From Lachnospiraceae bacterium (GTDB taxonomy: Bacteria > Bacillota > Clostridia > Lachnospirales > Lachnospiraceae), in NCBI GenBank assembly GCA_023663945.1, contig JAMPGL010000030.1, positions 1-49,980 of the forward strand: a stretch of 49,980 nucleotides of DNA, in the 5' to 3' direction. Shown one piece after another: positions 34,608-43,389 of this stretch. The notes beneath the pieces were generated by a model, which had not been told where the DNA came from, searched no databases, and worked only from the letters and a program-made list of their open reading frames with translations. Positions within the stretch are counted from its first letter, which is position 1. Each line of letters starts with the position of its first letter. The position numbers and the translations under genes were made by a program.

Positions 34608-35441
34608 TTATATAAACGGATTAAAGTAGCGGCTGCCATCCCAGAAAGTCACTACCAAATCTACAATCAAAATCATAAGCACAAAGCCTATAGTCAGCCA
34701 GTCATTCCTTCTCATGGGACGCTTTACATACCAGGTACGCTTCTTTTTCTTGCCGAATCCGCGAAGCTCCATGGCGTTGCTGACCGTCTCAATGCGGTTT
34801 AAGCTTGACAAAATCAGGGGCAGAAGGATTGCCACTGAATTTTTCATTCTGGTAAACAGCTTATCCTTTCCTGACAAATCTATTCCCCGCGCCTGCTGCG
34901 CCTGACTGATATTATGATACTCTCTCTGCACATCCGGTATGTAACGCAGGGCAAGACTGACTGAATATCCCACCCGGTAACTGATCCCGATGCTGGCTAA
35001 GGATGCTGCAAACTCACTGGGGTCTGTACAGGCAATGAACAAAAGCGCCACCGGCACCACACAGATTACCTTCATGGTCATATTCAGATGATAAAATAAC
35101 TGCTGCAGGGTGACCGTATAAGGTCCTGCAATGGTAAAAAGGACTGTCCTGCTCTCATACAAATCCACCCCATACTCAGGCGAAAATAGATACACAAACA
35201 GATTGTTCATGAGAAGAAAGACTGCCGCCAATCCCAGCACAACACTAATATCGCGAATCTTAATCTTGCTGACCTTAAAGACCGCAATGCTGATTAACAG
35301 CATACAGACCAGCACCCTTGTATCGTAAGTCACCATGCTTGCCACGCTCCAGGCTATGAAGAAGATTAATTTTGTAGTTCCCGTCAGCTCGTGCACGAGA
35401 CTTTTCCGCTTAATATAACTTAATATCGCAACTCTCGCCAT
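34608..35441 (-). CDS. ecfT: Energy-coupling factor transporter transmembrane protein EcfT
   Basis: A 277-residue T component of an ECF vitamin transporter. About five to six membrane helices, and the two cytoplasmic coupling motifs with Ala/Leu-Arg-Gly: QAQQARGIDLS and AMELRGFGKKKK, which contact the ATPases. Start at 35441, four bases after the ATPase stop with AGGAGG overlapping it; longer in-frame starts lie inside the ATPase gene. Works with the fused ATPase and the riboflavin-type S component. The last gene of the operon. Confidence 0.88.
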   Translation of the reverse strand: MARVAILSYIKRKSLVHELTGTTKLIFFIAWSVASMVTYDTRVLVCMLLISIAVFKVSKIKIRDISVVLGLAAVFLLMNNLFVYLFSPEYGVDLYESRTVLFTIAGPYTVTLQQLFYHLNMTMKVICVVPVALLFIACTDPSEFAASLASIGISYRVGYSVSLALRYIPDVQREYHNISQAQQARGIDLSGKDKLFTRMKNSVAILLPLILSSLNRIETVSNAMELRGFGKKKKRTWYVKRPMRRNDWLTIGFVLMILIVDLVVTFWDGSRYFNPFI

Positions 35442-35442
35442 C

Positions 35443-37152
35443 CTAACGCACCTCCTTCTTCTCATATCCGATAAAGCATTCTGTAAAGGTCTGAGGCTCC
35501 TTGATCCCACAGGCAAGGCTTAAAGTATACAAACTGGTCTCCTTTAAATTTGCCGCCTGCACCAGCTCTGGGTCGTTTAATACATGCGCCGCCGTGGTGT
35601 CCGCCAGCATTTTTCCTTCACTGAAAACAATCGCACGCTCCGTATATTCCAGCATCAGATGCATGTCGTGCGTAATCATCAGAATCGTGTATCCCTTTTC
35701 GTTCAGCTCCTTCAAAAAGTCCATAATTTCCGTATAATGACGATAATCCTGACCTGCTGTAGGCTCGTCCAAGATAATAACCTGCGGACGCTGGACAAGA
35801 ATACTGGCAATCGTTACCCTCTTCTTTTGTCCAAAAGATAACGCAGAAACCGGCCACTTCCGGAAGGAATACAAGCCGCATACCTTGAGCGTCTCTTCTA
35901 CCCGCGTTTGCCGCTCTTCCTTGGGCATCCCGCTCTGCACCAGCGCCATCTCCACCTCATCCCAGATCATCGGCTTTGAAATCATCTGGTTTGGATTCTG
36001 CATCACATAACCAATCCGTTCCGCCCTCTCTTTGATGGTATCCCCTTCTATATCCCTGCCTTCCATATAAATAGCTCCGGAAACCGGCTTTTCAAAACCG
36101 CAGATCAACTTTGCAAGCGTGCTCTTGCCTGCGCCGTTCCGCCCTACAATACTGACCATTTCTCCCTTGTGGATGGTAAAATTCACATCCTGCAGATTAT
36201 ACTTATCCGGCGTGTAGCCAAAAGTCAGATGCTCCACACGCAGCAGTTCCTCCCCGTGCTGTCCGGTGCGGATTCCCGACTTCTGCGCCTGATACCAGCT
36301 CTGCACCTTTTGCTTATCCTCCGGTTCAAGCACCAGACTGTCCACATGCTCCGGATGCAGGGCTTCACTAATCTCAATGCCGGCATAACGAAGCGCTGTC
36401 AGATAAAGCGGCTCCCTGATTCCGTGCTGTAAGAGCAGATTCCCGGAAAGCAACTTTGCCACCGGCATATCCGCCACAATCTCACCCTCATTCATCAAAA
36501 TAATCCGATCCATCCTGCGCCACAGCACATCCTCCAGCCGGTGCTCGATAATCAGAACCGCCGCTCCCGTACGCTCATGCACCATATCAATCAGCTCGAT
36601 TGCCGACCGCCCTGCCGCCGGGTCAAGATTCGCCAGCGGTTCATCAAACAGCAGTACCTTTACCGCCTCCACCATCACCCCGGCAAGACTGACGCGCTGT
36701 TTCTGCCCGCCGGAAAGCTCTTGGGGCGCATACTCAAGATGATGATCAATGTCCACCAGCCCGGATACCCTCTTTACCATCTCCTTCATCTCATCCTGCG
36801 GAACACAGTCGTTTTCCGGCGCAAAAGCAATGTCTTCGCCCACCGTCAGCCCGATAAATTGTCCGTCCGTATCCTGCAATACCGTACCAACCGCGTGGCT
36901 TAATTCAAAAATACTGCTCTTCTCAGTCTCTATATTGTCCACCAACAGGCTTCCCGTGCTTTTGCCGGGATATGCAAAGGGTATCAGCCCGTTGATGCAG
37001 TTTCCTATTGTGCTCTTGCCGCTTCCAGAGGTGCCTGCAATCAGCACCTTTTCTCCGGGGTATATATCCAGATTAATGTGACGCAGCGTTGGCTCCGCCT
37101 GCGCCATATATTGAAATCCATAGTCCTTAAAAGAAATCACAGGAGATTCCAT
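35443..37152 (-). CDS. ECF transporter ATPase, two fused ABC domains
   Basis: A 569-residue protein with two complete ATPase domains. Domain 1: Walker A GTSGSGKST (40-48), signature LSGGQ (146-150), Walker B LLFDEPLANLDP. Domain 2: Walker A GRNGAGKST (337-345), signature LSFGQ (438-442), Walker B IILDEPTAGQD. The second signature has Phe in place of the first Gly. Such fusions (EcfA-EcfA', YkoD-type) replace the separate A1 and A2 subunits. The terminator at 37196-37230 lies between this gene and the S component, so expression may be lower than that of the S gene. Confidence 0.9.
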   Translation of the reverse strand: MESPVISFKDYGFQYMAQAEPTLRHINLDIYPGEKVLIAGTSGSGKSTIGNCINGLIPFAYPGKSTGSLLVDNIETEKSSIFELSHAVGTVLQDTDGQFIGLTVGEDIAFAPENDCVPQDEMKEMVKRVSGLVDIDHHLEYAPQELSGGQKQRVSLAGVMVEAVKVLLFDEPLANLDPAAGRSAIELIDMVHERTGAAVLIIEHRLEDVLWRRMDRIILMNEGEIVADMPVAKLLSGNLLLQHGIREPLYLTALRYAGIEISEALHPEHVDSLVLEPEDKQKVQSWYQAQKSGIRTGQHGEELLRVEHLTFGYTPDKYNLQDVNFTIHKGEMVSIVGRNGAGKSTLAKLICGFEKPVSGAIYMEGRDIEGDTIKERAERIGYVMQNPNQMISKPMIWDEVEMALVQSGMPKEERQTRVEETLKVCGLYSFRKWPVSALSFGQKKRVTIASILVQRPQVIILDEPTAGQDYRHYTEIMDFLKELNEKGYTILMITHDMHLMLEYTERAIVFSEGKMLADTTAAHVLNDPELVQAANLKETSLYTLSLACGIKEPQTFTECFIGYEKKEVR

Positions 37153-37195
37153 TCTCTTACTCCTTTTCTGTAAAAATTCCTAAAGTCATCTTTTG

Positions 37196-37230
37196 ATAAA
37201 AAGAGCCGTCGCGGCAAAACGACAGCTCTT
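37196..37230 (-). terminator. Terminator between S component and ECF ATPase
   Basis: Minus strand AAGAGCTGTCG(TTTTGC)CGCGACGGCTCTT then TTTATC. It lies 19 bp after the S-component stop and 44 bp before the ATPase start, inside what is functionally one transporter operon. Confidence 0.8.
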
Positions 37231-37248
37231 AATCATTTTTGTTATCGA

Positions 37249-37791
37249 TTAATCTTCCTTATTCAGGGAACCCTTCTTTACAACCGTCTTAGCATACGCA
37301 AATAACAGAAGCGTGCCTACAATACCGGTTGTAAGCATGTTTGCAATACCTGCCACAAGACCCTGTGCAAATAACTTTTCAATCGGCTCTGAATAAATCA
37401 GAATATCCAGACAAGGTGCAACAAGCCCCCATGCCAGCAGATGTGCAACAATCTGTGCAACATTAAAATGAATCATCTTCTTAACATCGATTCCCTCATT
37501 GATGTCCAGCTTCAATGTCGCAAAGCCGATTACAAGACCTGCAAAAGCAGACGCAATAATCCAGCTCCACCAAGGGCCATAACTGGTTGCATCAATCAGC
37601 GTGTGACCGATAAATCCAATCAGCAGACCTGCTATAGGTCCAAATAATGTTGCAAATACCGCCTGAATTGCATACTGAAGGCTGATGTAAGTATTCGGAA
37701 CCGGCGTGGGAATTGAAATCTTCCCTAAAACAAAAAATAAAGCTGCACCGATACCGATTGCAACAACACTTTTAACAGATAGTTTCTTCAT
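37249..37791 (-). CDS. ECF-type riboflavin transporter substrate-binding (S) component, UPF0397-like
   Basis: A 180-residue S component with six helices: the N-terminal SVKSVVAIGIGAALFFVLGK including the alanine-rich AAxxxV coupling surface, then YISLQYAIQAVFATLFGP, GFIGHTLIDATSYGPWWSW and C-terminal GLVAGIANMLTTGIVG. This matches UPF0397, annotated as riboflavin-type ECF S proteins. It forms a transporter with EcfT and the fused ATPase downstream. GGGAGGAG precedes the ATG. No FMN riboswitch is visible upstream, so regulation by flavin is not supported by sequence. Confidence 0.85.
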   Translation of the reverse strand: MKKLSVKSVVAIGIGAALFFVLGKISIPTPVPNTYISLQYAIQAVFATLFGPIAGLLIGFIGHTLIDATSYGPWWSWIIASAFAGLVIGFATLKLDINEGIDVKKMIHFNVAQIVAHLLAWGLVAPCLDILIYSEPIEKLFAQGLVAGIANMLTTGIVGTLLLFAYAKTVVKKGSLNKED

Positions 37792-37863
37792 TGGAATCTC
37801 CTCCCTCTTTCACTGTGAGACATATTATTATGTAACTTTGGTATGTAAGAATTACACATACTT

Positions 37864-37892
37864 ATTATAGACGGAAGGTTATATTGTGTCAA
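37864..37892 (-). promoter_or_regulatory. Consensus sigma-70 promoter for the ECF transporter
   Basis: TTGACA (37887-37892), 17 bp, TATAAT (37864-37869) on the minus strand, perfect in both boxes. The start codon is about 70 bp downstream. Confidence 0.88.
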
Positions 37893-38053
37893 CCGAAACT
37901 CTGTTTTTTGAACGGCGGTAACCTTATTTTAAAAAACAAATATTTTTAAAATGAATGATTGTGGCTCAATCTTCTTTCCGCCTTCTCTTTTATCATAAGC
38001 AAATGTTTTCTAATTCGCCCGATAACAACATCCCCGAATAAGCGCTTCTCCTT

Positions 38054-38320
38054 TTACCTTTTTCCAGCATCTATCCAGCCGTAATTCCGAAGTTCTGTTC
38101 GAAAGGCGCTTCTTCTGGAATATTTATCCTTATATGATGTCATAAGCCGTTGTTTTGCTCCCGCATCTCCCATAGATTCCCGCACCTCGCCCAAAGCCGC
38201 AATGTGTGCTGCACATTCCCCATAATAGTTTCGCCGGCTTGCTTCCATAATACCTTCCGTCCGCTTTTCAATCAGAGCTGTTATCTTTTTTACAGCACGT
38301 TCCCTGACTTCCGTATTCAT
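38054..38320 (-). pseudogene. Probable C-terminal remnant, 88 codons, unknown
   Basis: An open stretch encoding a basic helical peptide (starts MNTEVRERAVKKITALIEKR, ends RNYGWIDAGKR). Its end pattern, tyrosine/arginine-rich with SRRSAFRTELRNYGWI, looks like the C-terminal helix of larger proteins such as SWIM-domain or related Clostridia proteins. No ribosome site precedes the ATG and the frame closes seven codons upstream. It lies directly behind the point where the restriction gene is cut by repeat D2, so it is best read as a fragment left by rearrangement. Confidence 0.4.
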
Positions 38321-38340
38321 CTGTACGGAGTTTTTCCATT

Positions 38341-39369
38341 TTAAAAATACTTGACGGAGTCAAATACCCCGTAGCAAGCTGACGGGGCATCAAACTTGTA
38401 ACGCAGCAAGCTGCGGGGTATTTGACCCTCGCGGCAGTCGTCAAGGTCATGCAAGCATGACTTTGACTCGTTGCTCACGGGAATAAAAACAGCCTTCTTT
38501 GCATTTTCTCCCAATACCTGCTGAAGCTCCAGCTTCCTCTGCGGTGTAATCGGGTTAGATGTATGATACGCCTCTATAAGGTAAATCCAGTCTTTTTCAA
38601 GGGAATATGCAACCACGTCCGGCAAAATGCTTTGTGTCAAATCTGAAAGTCCAATTTCCGTCAGTTTTTCTTTTTCATGTATCAATTCATACTTGTTGTC
38701 CGAATCCCCACAGTACAAAAGAAGCGCTCCATACCCGAAACGCGGAAGCAATTCCTCTATAATTTGTTTTTGAATCGCGTTATGCTCTCCGTCTCTTAAA
38801 TGGATTTGCCTGCCGTCAGGCGTATGCACAGTCAATTTAGGAATCTCCCTTTTCGCTGATACCCTTTTTTGGTATGTAAGATACATTTTGTTAAACGCTT
38901 CTACCTGTGTAAACCAGTCAGACTGCCCATAGTTCTTAATAATCCGTGAATATTCGCTATTAATCTTATACCCCCTTGTCGGATTGCTTGTATTGAAACC
39001 CGGTTTTGAATTGACCACTATAGCAGCTAAAAGCAATCTTGCCAAATCTTTTCTTTTAATGTCATCATAAGAGCCGTTGCTGATGTTTTCCTCAAAATAT
39101 TGGTTTTCATAGGCAATAATTTCACGAGTAGTAAGCGAATAATCGTAATTAGAATCTTTCATTTTCTTCCAGCCGGCCGATGTTTTCACATCTCCCACCG
39201 CCAAAAATGCCATAGCCATTTTCTCCTTTTGCCTTTCCGTTAAATCATCTATCGGAACGCCAAGCACTTCAATGATTTGCAATGATTGCCGAATCAATTT
39301 CTGGACTTTTTCGGATTTCCCATTGAATGTCCGGTAATCAATTGTTGGCAATGTTTTATAATCCATCAT
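38341..39369 (-). CDS. BsuBI/PstI-type restriction endonuclease, C-terminus replaced by repeat
   Basis: A 342-residue protein matching the BsuBI/PstI restriction family: N-terminal helical/winged domain (1-190, with LTERQKEKMAMAFLAVGDVK) and the nuclease core with D251 (ILPDVVAYS) and E266 (IYLIEAYHTSNPITPQRK). In the family the next block reads roughly VFVTAFPDR followed by about 50 residues. Here the sequence breaks at residue 296 into repeat D2, giving a foreign tail SNESKSCLHDLDDCREG and onward to the stop. The last catalytic and structural elements are therefore missing and the enzyme is probably inactive. GGAGGAGG precedes the start, which overlaps the methylase stop by 14 bp. Confidence 0.8.
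   Translation of the reverse strand: MMDYKTLPTIDYRTFNGKSEKVQKLIRQSLQIIEVLGVPIDDLTERQKEKMAMAFLAVGDVKTSAGWKKMKDSNYDYSLTTREIIAYENQYFEENISNGSYDDIKRKDLARLLLAAIVVNSKPGFNTSNPTRGYKINSEYSRIIKNYGQSDWFTQVEAFNKMYLTYQKRVSAKREIPKLTVHTPDGRQIHLRDGEHNAIQKQIIEELLPRFGYGALLLYCGDSDNKYELIHEKEKLTEIGLSDLTQSILPDVVAYSLEKDWIYLIEAYHTSNPITPQRKLELQQVLGENAKKAVFIPVSNESKSCLHDLDDCREGQIPRSLLRYKFDAPSACYGVFDSVKYF
38359..38484. repeat. Double-hairpin repeat element, copy D2 (inside restriction gene)
   Basis: 126 bp, from GTCAAATACCCCG to the GGGAAT boundary. Sequence almost identical to D3. On the minus strand it reads ATTCCCGTGAGCAACGAGTC onward and is open in the frame of the restriction gene, contributing about 42 codons before the stop at 38341. 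Confidence 0.92.
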
Positions 39370-40332
39370 GTTCCTCCTCCAAACAATGAATAACTGCTTT
39401 TGCTAATTTATAAGCAAATATCGGCGGCACAGCATTCCCTATCTGTGTAAACTGGCTTTCTTCTGTACCCGTAAATTCAAACCAGTCTGGAAATCCCTGC
39501 AAACGCGCAGCTTCGCGGACTGTAATCCGCCTCCTGCGCCCATCCGGAAGTTTAATTCTATGCATATCGCTTGTAGAGCCCGCAAGATTTCGGCATGTTA
39601 ATGTCCGCGCCGGTCTGTCAAGATGCAGATCTCTGAGATTCTTGCACTTGGATGCCGCCTCATACTTGGCTATATATTCATCCATAGACGGGGTCAGAAA
39701 TGCGGCATTTACAGGTATCTCTGTTGCCATACTGCCTAACGCTTCCCCTGCTGTTGCTTTATAATCATTCGGTTCAGGAAATTCAAACCGACCCCGATGC
39801 CCAACAATTACCAATCTTTCCCTATTCTGCGGAACATCATACTGAACCAATTGAAAAATACGGTATTCCACTTCATAGCCTAATTCTTTAAATTGCCCAA
39901 TAACAGACTGAAAATACTCTGCATTTTGTTCAGGAAGGCCCTTTACATTTTCGCACAGCCAAATCTTAGGCTGCACACGTTGAACGGCTTCTATAAATGC
40001 CGGGAAGCCGTTTCTCGCATCATTTTTCCCTTTTTGCTTTCCCCGCCTGCTAAACGGCTGACATGGGGAACCTCCAATAATAATATCTGCATATGGAAAA
40101 TCTGAATTTTCATCTATTACTTTCTGGTTGCATTCTGATTTTAGATTTTTTTGTATGTATCGCAGCAATCCCCAACCATCTCGTAGCCAATCGTTTTTAC
40201 TCCGGCAGACTCAAAACCAAGGGATAATCCACCACAACCTGCAAACATATCAATCGCCTGATAATGTTGAATGGGTGGTATGCATATTGTTTCATTCAAA
40301 TATTCTACATAATCATTATATGGTTTTGACAT
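39356..40332 (-). pseudogene. C5 DNA cytosine methyltransferase, frameshifted in an A7 tract
   Basis: The partner methylase of the restriction gene. Frame 1 (40332 down to 40141) has MSKPYNDYVEYL and motif I IDMFAGCGGLSLGF, ending CDTYKKI-stop. The other frame (to 39356) carries motif IV GGSPCQPFSRRGKQKG, motif VI ENVKGLP, motif VIII QNRERLVIVG, motif IX RPARTLTCRN and TVREAARLQGFPDWF, and motif X QIGNAVPP. Adding one A to the A7 run at 40146-40152 restores a 325-residue enzyme reading CDTYKKNLKSEC. All catalytic motifs are intact, so this is a fresh mutation, a phase-variable switch, or a sequencing error. GGAGA precedes the start. Confidence 0.85.
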
Positions 40333-40381
40333 AGTATCTCTCCATTCTGTTCATTTACAGGACTTCTAAACTGATTGCCAA

Positions 40382-40435
40382 TGGCATATGTGCCAAAACT
40401 AATCTCATTATATGGTAGAACATATGTTTTATCAA
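40382..40435 (-). promoter_or_regulatory. Methylase promoter with two ACATATG-type dyads
   Basis: TTGATA (40430-40435), 17 bp, TATAAT (40407-40412). The spacer holds the palindrome AACATATGTT (40419-40428), and TGGCATATGTGCCA (40382-40395) lies just after the transcript start. Both centre on CATATG, suggesting operator sites for a controller protein. Confidence 0.6.
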
Positions 40436-40578
40436 GTCTTATTTCCTCTTTTCGATAGTTTCAATAATTTATCCTTTTATTTGCATTAATATATTATCTT
40501 TAATTTGTCATACTTAACATGGAGTAAACACTATGTTTATAAAATCGTGAGTAAAGCAATTATCAATAACTGTTATGA

Positions 40579-40923
40579 CATTTCCGCTTTGGCACTACGC
40601 TTAGAATCTCTAATATATTGAATATTCCTATCAGTTCTATCTGCAAGGATAATCCATATGACGATATTGAGACATTACCGGTACTTCCATCTGATAGTGA
40701 AAAGCGGAATATTGACAGCCATAAAAACAGTTACATATCAGACCGCACCGCCCACATACTCAAAAAATTCGACTACACAGAGCTGCCTATGGTAGATGAG
40801 TTGATTGCTGATCTATATGTGCTAGATGACACTACAAGACGAGACCTCTTTGAATATACAAAAATGTTAAAGAAAAATCATACCTCTCCTAAAAGGACCG
40901 CTGATTTGAAGGAGATAAAATAG
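40579..40923 (+). pseudogene. Degenerate fragment, possibly a regulator C-terminus
   Basis: An open stretch without a proper start codon (only TTG at 40618, no ribosome site). It encodes LNIPISSICKDNPYDDIETL and later LKKFDYTELPMVDELIADLY and DDTTRRDLFEYTKMLKKNH. Just upstream another frame reads SKAIINNCYDISALALRLES then stops, which looks like the first helices of an XRE-type DNA-binding domain displaced by a frameshift. I cannot assign a family firmly. It is divergent from the methylase gene, where R-M controller genes are often found. Confidence 0.35.
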
Positions 40924-40949
40924 GAGTCAAAACAAAAAATAAATTACAA

Positions 40950-41003
40950 TTACTCAATAATAGACGCAACCCTGCCTGGTCCAACAATCCTGCCACCCTC
41001 ACG
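40950..41003 (-). pseudogene. 54-bp remnant of the tuf (EF-Tu) 3' end, copy 2
   Basis: Read on the minus strand it encodes REGGRIVGPGRVASIIE and a TAA stop. EF-Tu ends REGGRTVGSGRVATIIE or very close in Firmicutes. Upstream of the first R the frame no longer resembles EF-Tu (TEN). Thus exactly the last 17 codons plus stop are kept. It lies 226 bp past the stop of the AlbA_2 ATPase gene 41229-42650. Confidence 0.8.
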
Positions 41004-41178
41004 GTTTTCTGTTATAGGAATCATTGTGTTTTGGGATGATTTTCAGGGCATTTTCGGTGATTTTTTGTCTGATATACGCCTTGTATCTGACGTTTTGGAA
41101 ATTTTTGTTATCATGGTGTTATCACAGAGCAAACCCCCGATGTCCTCTATCCTCAAATCTTTATAGTCTTTTTGTTTT

Positions 41179-41222
41179 ATCTTAACCATATCCTAACCAT
41201 TTTGGTCAGGATATGGTTAAGA
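41179..41222. repeat. 44-bp palindrome at the 3' end of an AlbA_2 ATPase gene
   Basis: ATCTTAACCATATCCT(A)ACCA TTT TGGT(C)AGGATATGGTTAAGAT, nearly perfect, seven bases past the stop codon. No U-run follows on the minus strand, so it is not a normal terminator. Part of it (CCATATCCTGACCATTTTGG) recurs inside the gene at 41411-41430. Confidence 0.8.
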
Positions 41223-41228
41223 TCATTT

Positions 41229-42650
41229 CTACGAATAATATTTTTGATTCCTGCTTGACGGCTTATCGGGTATGGTCATTTTTAATGTTCCATCTTCCAG
41301 CATTTTCTGTAAATAATTTCTTCTAAAACTTGTTCTGCTCTTAAGTCCACAATATTCCATAATCTCCATGATTGATTTAGGTTCCCTGCAAAAATCAATT
41401 ATCATCCTATCCATATCCTGACCATTTTGGTTAAGATGACGCCCCTCCTTGTCATTATTTCCCACTGCTAAAGCATCCTCCATATCTTTTGCGCCATAAT
41501 TCAGATTCTTGAATATCAGCCAAAAATCACTGTTGCCCGACTTAAATTCCGGTTTCATATCTTCTGTGTAATGTTCTTGAAATTCATAAGAATCCAAAAT
41601 TTTCTTGAATCCACTTCCTCTGCGATCCATGTAATTTAACCGATTAAATATATCTGCAATAATAGGATTTCTTCTCTTTGATGACACATTTCGCAAGTCT
41701 AAATTCTGTACCTTGCTCCCATCTGGCATTCCACCCGGCGAATAAATCTCAAGCCTGTCATCAAACATATCTATATGAACTTCGCTTCCCAGCTCCAAGT
41801 AATCCCTGTGGATAATGGCATTGACAATCCCTTCCAATATAGCATCATCCGGATAATCCGGCATTTCAATTCTTCCGTGTCCCGTTTTTCTCCACGCCTT
41901 CTTTGTATTCCTTGCGACAAACTTGACACTATCCTGTAAAAGATTTACCAAACCGCCACTATATTCTTCATCATCAATGGCATCCATTAGTCCATGTGCC
42001 TTATCCAAACCATTCCAACGAGTGCAGAATACTCTCGAATGGCGTATTGGTGATTCATCTGCCAACAATGCGCCCGCATTCGTAAGATTGCCTCTTTCAT
42101 CTAAAATTCCCCAGGACTCATAGTCACTATCCTCAAAGTTCTTTCCAGTATTATACTTATAAACAGAACGCAGCTTTGTGAATGCCATATTTTCAAAATC
42201 GTATTCTGAAACAAGGCTGTCATAAGAGCGATTTGTTCCTTTGAGAACTAATCGTTTCAACGTAATATTGTCTGCCGGAACACTTTCATTGCCCAATCGG
42301 ATATACGCTGTACGATTCCCTTCACCTACATAGTAATAAGGTGTTTCCTTCCCCGCATACACATCAAGAAGAATCAATTTTTTATTATCTTCCAGATGAA
42401 AACGCAGGTTTACATTTGGCATTGAATCAATTTTCGTTTTAATTGTTTCACTTATAAACTCCGCATCCGATTCCGCATTTTCTAATCCAACAACTTCATC
42501 ATCGTTCGTAATGCCCCAAATCAAAGTGCCGCCAAAGCTGTTAGCAAATGCGCTGACGCTTTTTAGCCAGCTTTTGGTCTGCTTTCTTTCAACCATCTGC
42601 TTCTTGTCGTATTCCGTTGCCTCTCCAATCAGCTCTTTTATATTAAACAT
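41229..42650 (-). CDS. AlbA_2 (Schlafen-like) / GHKL-ATPase protein
   Basis: A 473-residue protein of the family often labelled ATP-binding protein or RecG-related. N-terminal AlbA_2 nucleic-acid-binding domain (about 10-125): E-x-K-x-like EYDKKQMVERKQT, SVSAFANSFGGTLIWGITND, AYIRLGNESVPAD. Central linker 150-250. HATPase_c_4 domain (about 265-390): ILEGIVNAIIHRDYLELGSEV with the N-box Asn, YSPGGMPDG and RRGSGFKKILDSY. C-terminal winged helix (410-473). Such genes are common in defence islands. It is intact, unlike most neighbours, has GGAGAA before ATG, and is followed by a palindrome and a tuf remnant. Confidence 0.85.
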   Translation of the reverse strand: MFNIKELIGEATEYDKKQMVERKQTKSWLKSVSAFANSFGGTLIWGITNDDEVVGLENAESDAEFISETIKTKIDSMPNVNLRFHLEDNKKLILLDVYAGKETPYYYVGEGNRTAYIRLGNESVPADNITLKRLVLKGTNRSYDSLVSEYDFENMAFTKLRSVYKYNTGKNFEDSDYESWGILDERGNLTNAGALLADESPIRHSRVFCTRWNGLDKAHGLMDAIDDEEYSGGLVNLLQDSVKFVARNTKKAWRKTGHGRIEMPDYPDDAILEGIVNAIIHRDYLELGSEVHIDMFDDRLEIYSPGGMPDGSKVQNLDLRNVSSKRRNPIIADIFNRLNYMDRRGSGFKKILDSYEFQEHYTEDMKPEFKSGNSDFWLIFKNLNYGAKDMEDALAVGNNDKEGRHLNQNGQDMDRMIIDFCREPKSIMEIMEYCGLKSRTSFRRNYLQKMLEDGTLKMTIPDKPSSRNQKYYS

Positions 42651-42706
42651 CCGGTTCTCCTTCTTAAAGGTAAATCACTTAATTTCTTTTTTCATTTTTA
42701 TCTTTC

Positions 42707-43216
42707 CTATCTGCGCGCTTTAAAACTATACTCCTTCTTCAATCTCTCAAAAATCTCAGACGCCACCGGACAGATTTCTATCACATCCAATACACGCAAC
42801 AGACTTGATAATCCCTCCGGCTGGTCGGTATATGGATATTTTTTACAGCTATCCGGTTTACAATCTCCCAATTTACAATTTTCATCTTCCTGCAAGAAAT
42901 CGCATGGCATATGCTTAGTCTGATAGTTCATATCATATTCTTCTTTTTTCAAATATTCATTAATAAATTGTTCTGGTGTAATTTCCAAGTATTTCGCATC
43001 TCCTTCAATATCCTCTGCCGGAATACTTCCTTGATACATCTTACAACAGTTTCTGCATTTACTGCAATCATAGTCAGCAAATGATTCCTTATGCAATCGC
43101 AAAAACTGCTTGTCTAACTCATCTTCATCAGCATGATTCTTTAAATAAGTGCGGAACTTAAAATTTTCGGTCTCTCCTTTCTTGGCTTCTGATCTTACTT
43201 TATCTGGTTGTATCAT
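42707..43216 (-). CDS. YkgJ family cysteine cluster protein
   Basis: A 169-residue protein with the YkgJ/FliB-type cluster: CSKCRNCCKMY (C51, C54, C57, C58) and a second set in PCDFLQEDENCKLGDCKPDSCKKYP. The family probably binds zinc or an Fe-S cluster; FliB-type members are linked to lysine methylation and others to maturation tasks. Start at 43216, placed eight bases after GGGAG. It lies between the AlbA_2 gene and the truncated DGQHR gene and appears intact. Confidence 0.8.
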   Translation of the reverse strand: MIQPDKVRSEAKKGETENFKFRTYLKNHADEDELDKQFLRLHKESFADYDCSKCRNCCKMYQGSIPAEDIEGDAKYLEITPEQFINEYLKKEEYDMNYQTKHMPCDFLQEDENCKLGDCKPDSCKKYPYTDQPEGLSSLLRVLDVIEICPVASEIFERLKKEYSFKARR

Positions 43217-43389
43217 TATCATCGCTCCCAAAAGTATCCATCAAGTACTCTTATCTATATATTTTCCAATTCTCTGTAACCATACTCAAGCATTCTTTAT
43301 ACATAATTAGAAATGCTTGTTTACATCCTGTTTAAATAAGTTGCTATTGTTATATTAAATTGGCTTTCTGCTGATTATCTGACTCAATA

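Noticed and set aside
37792-38053. FMN riboswitch upstream of the riboflavin-type S component
   Set aside because: The region between promoter and start is only about 70 bases with none of the conserved FMN aptamer blocks.
41043-41189. 48-codon ORF on the minus strand starting in the 44-bp palindrome
   Set aside because: Starts MVKIKQKDYKDLRIEDIGG but has only a poor ribosome site and no recognisable family; could be a fragment, not counted as a gene.
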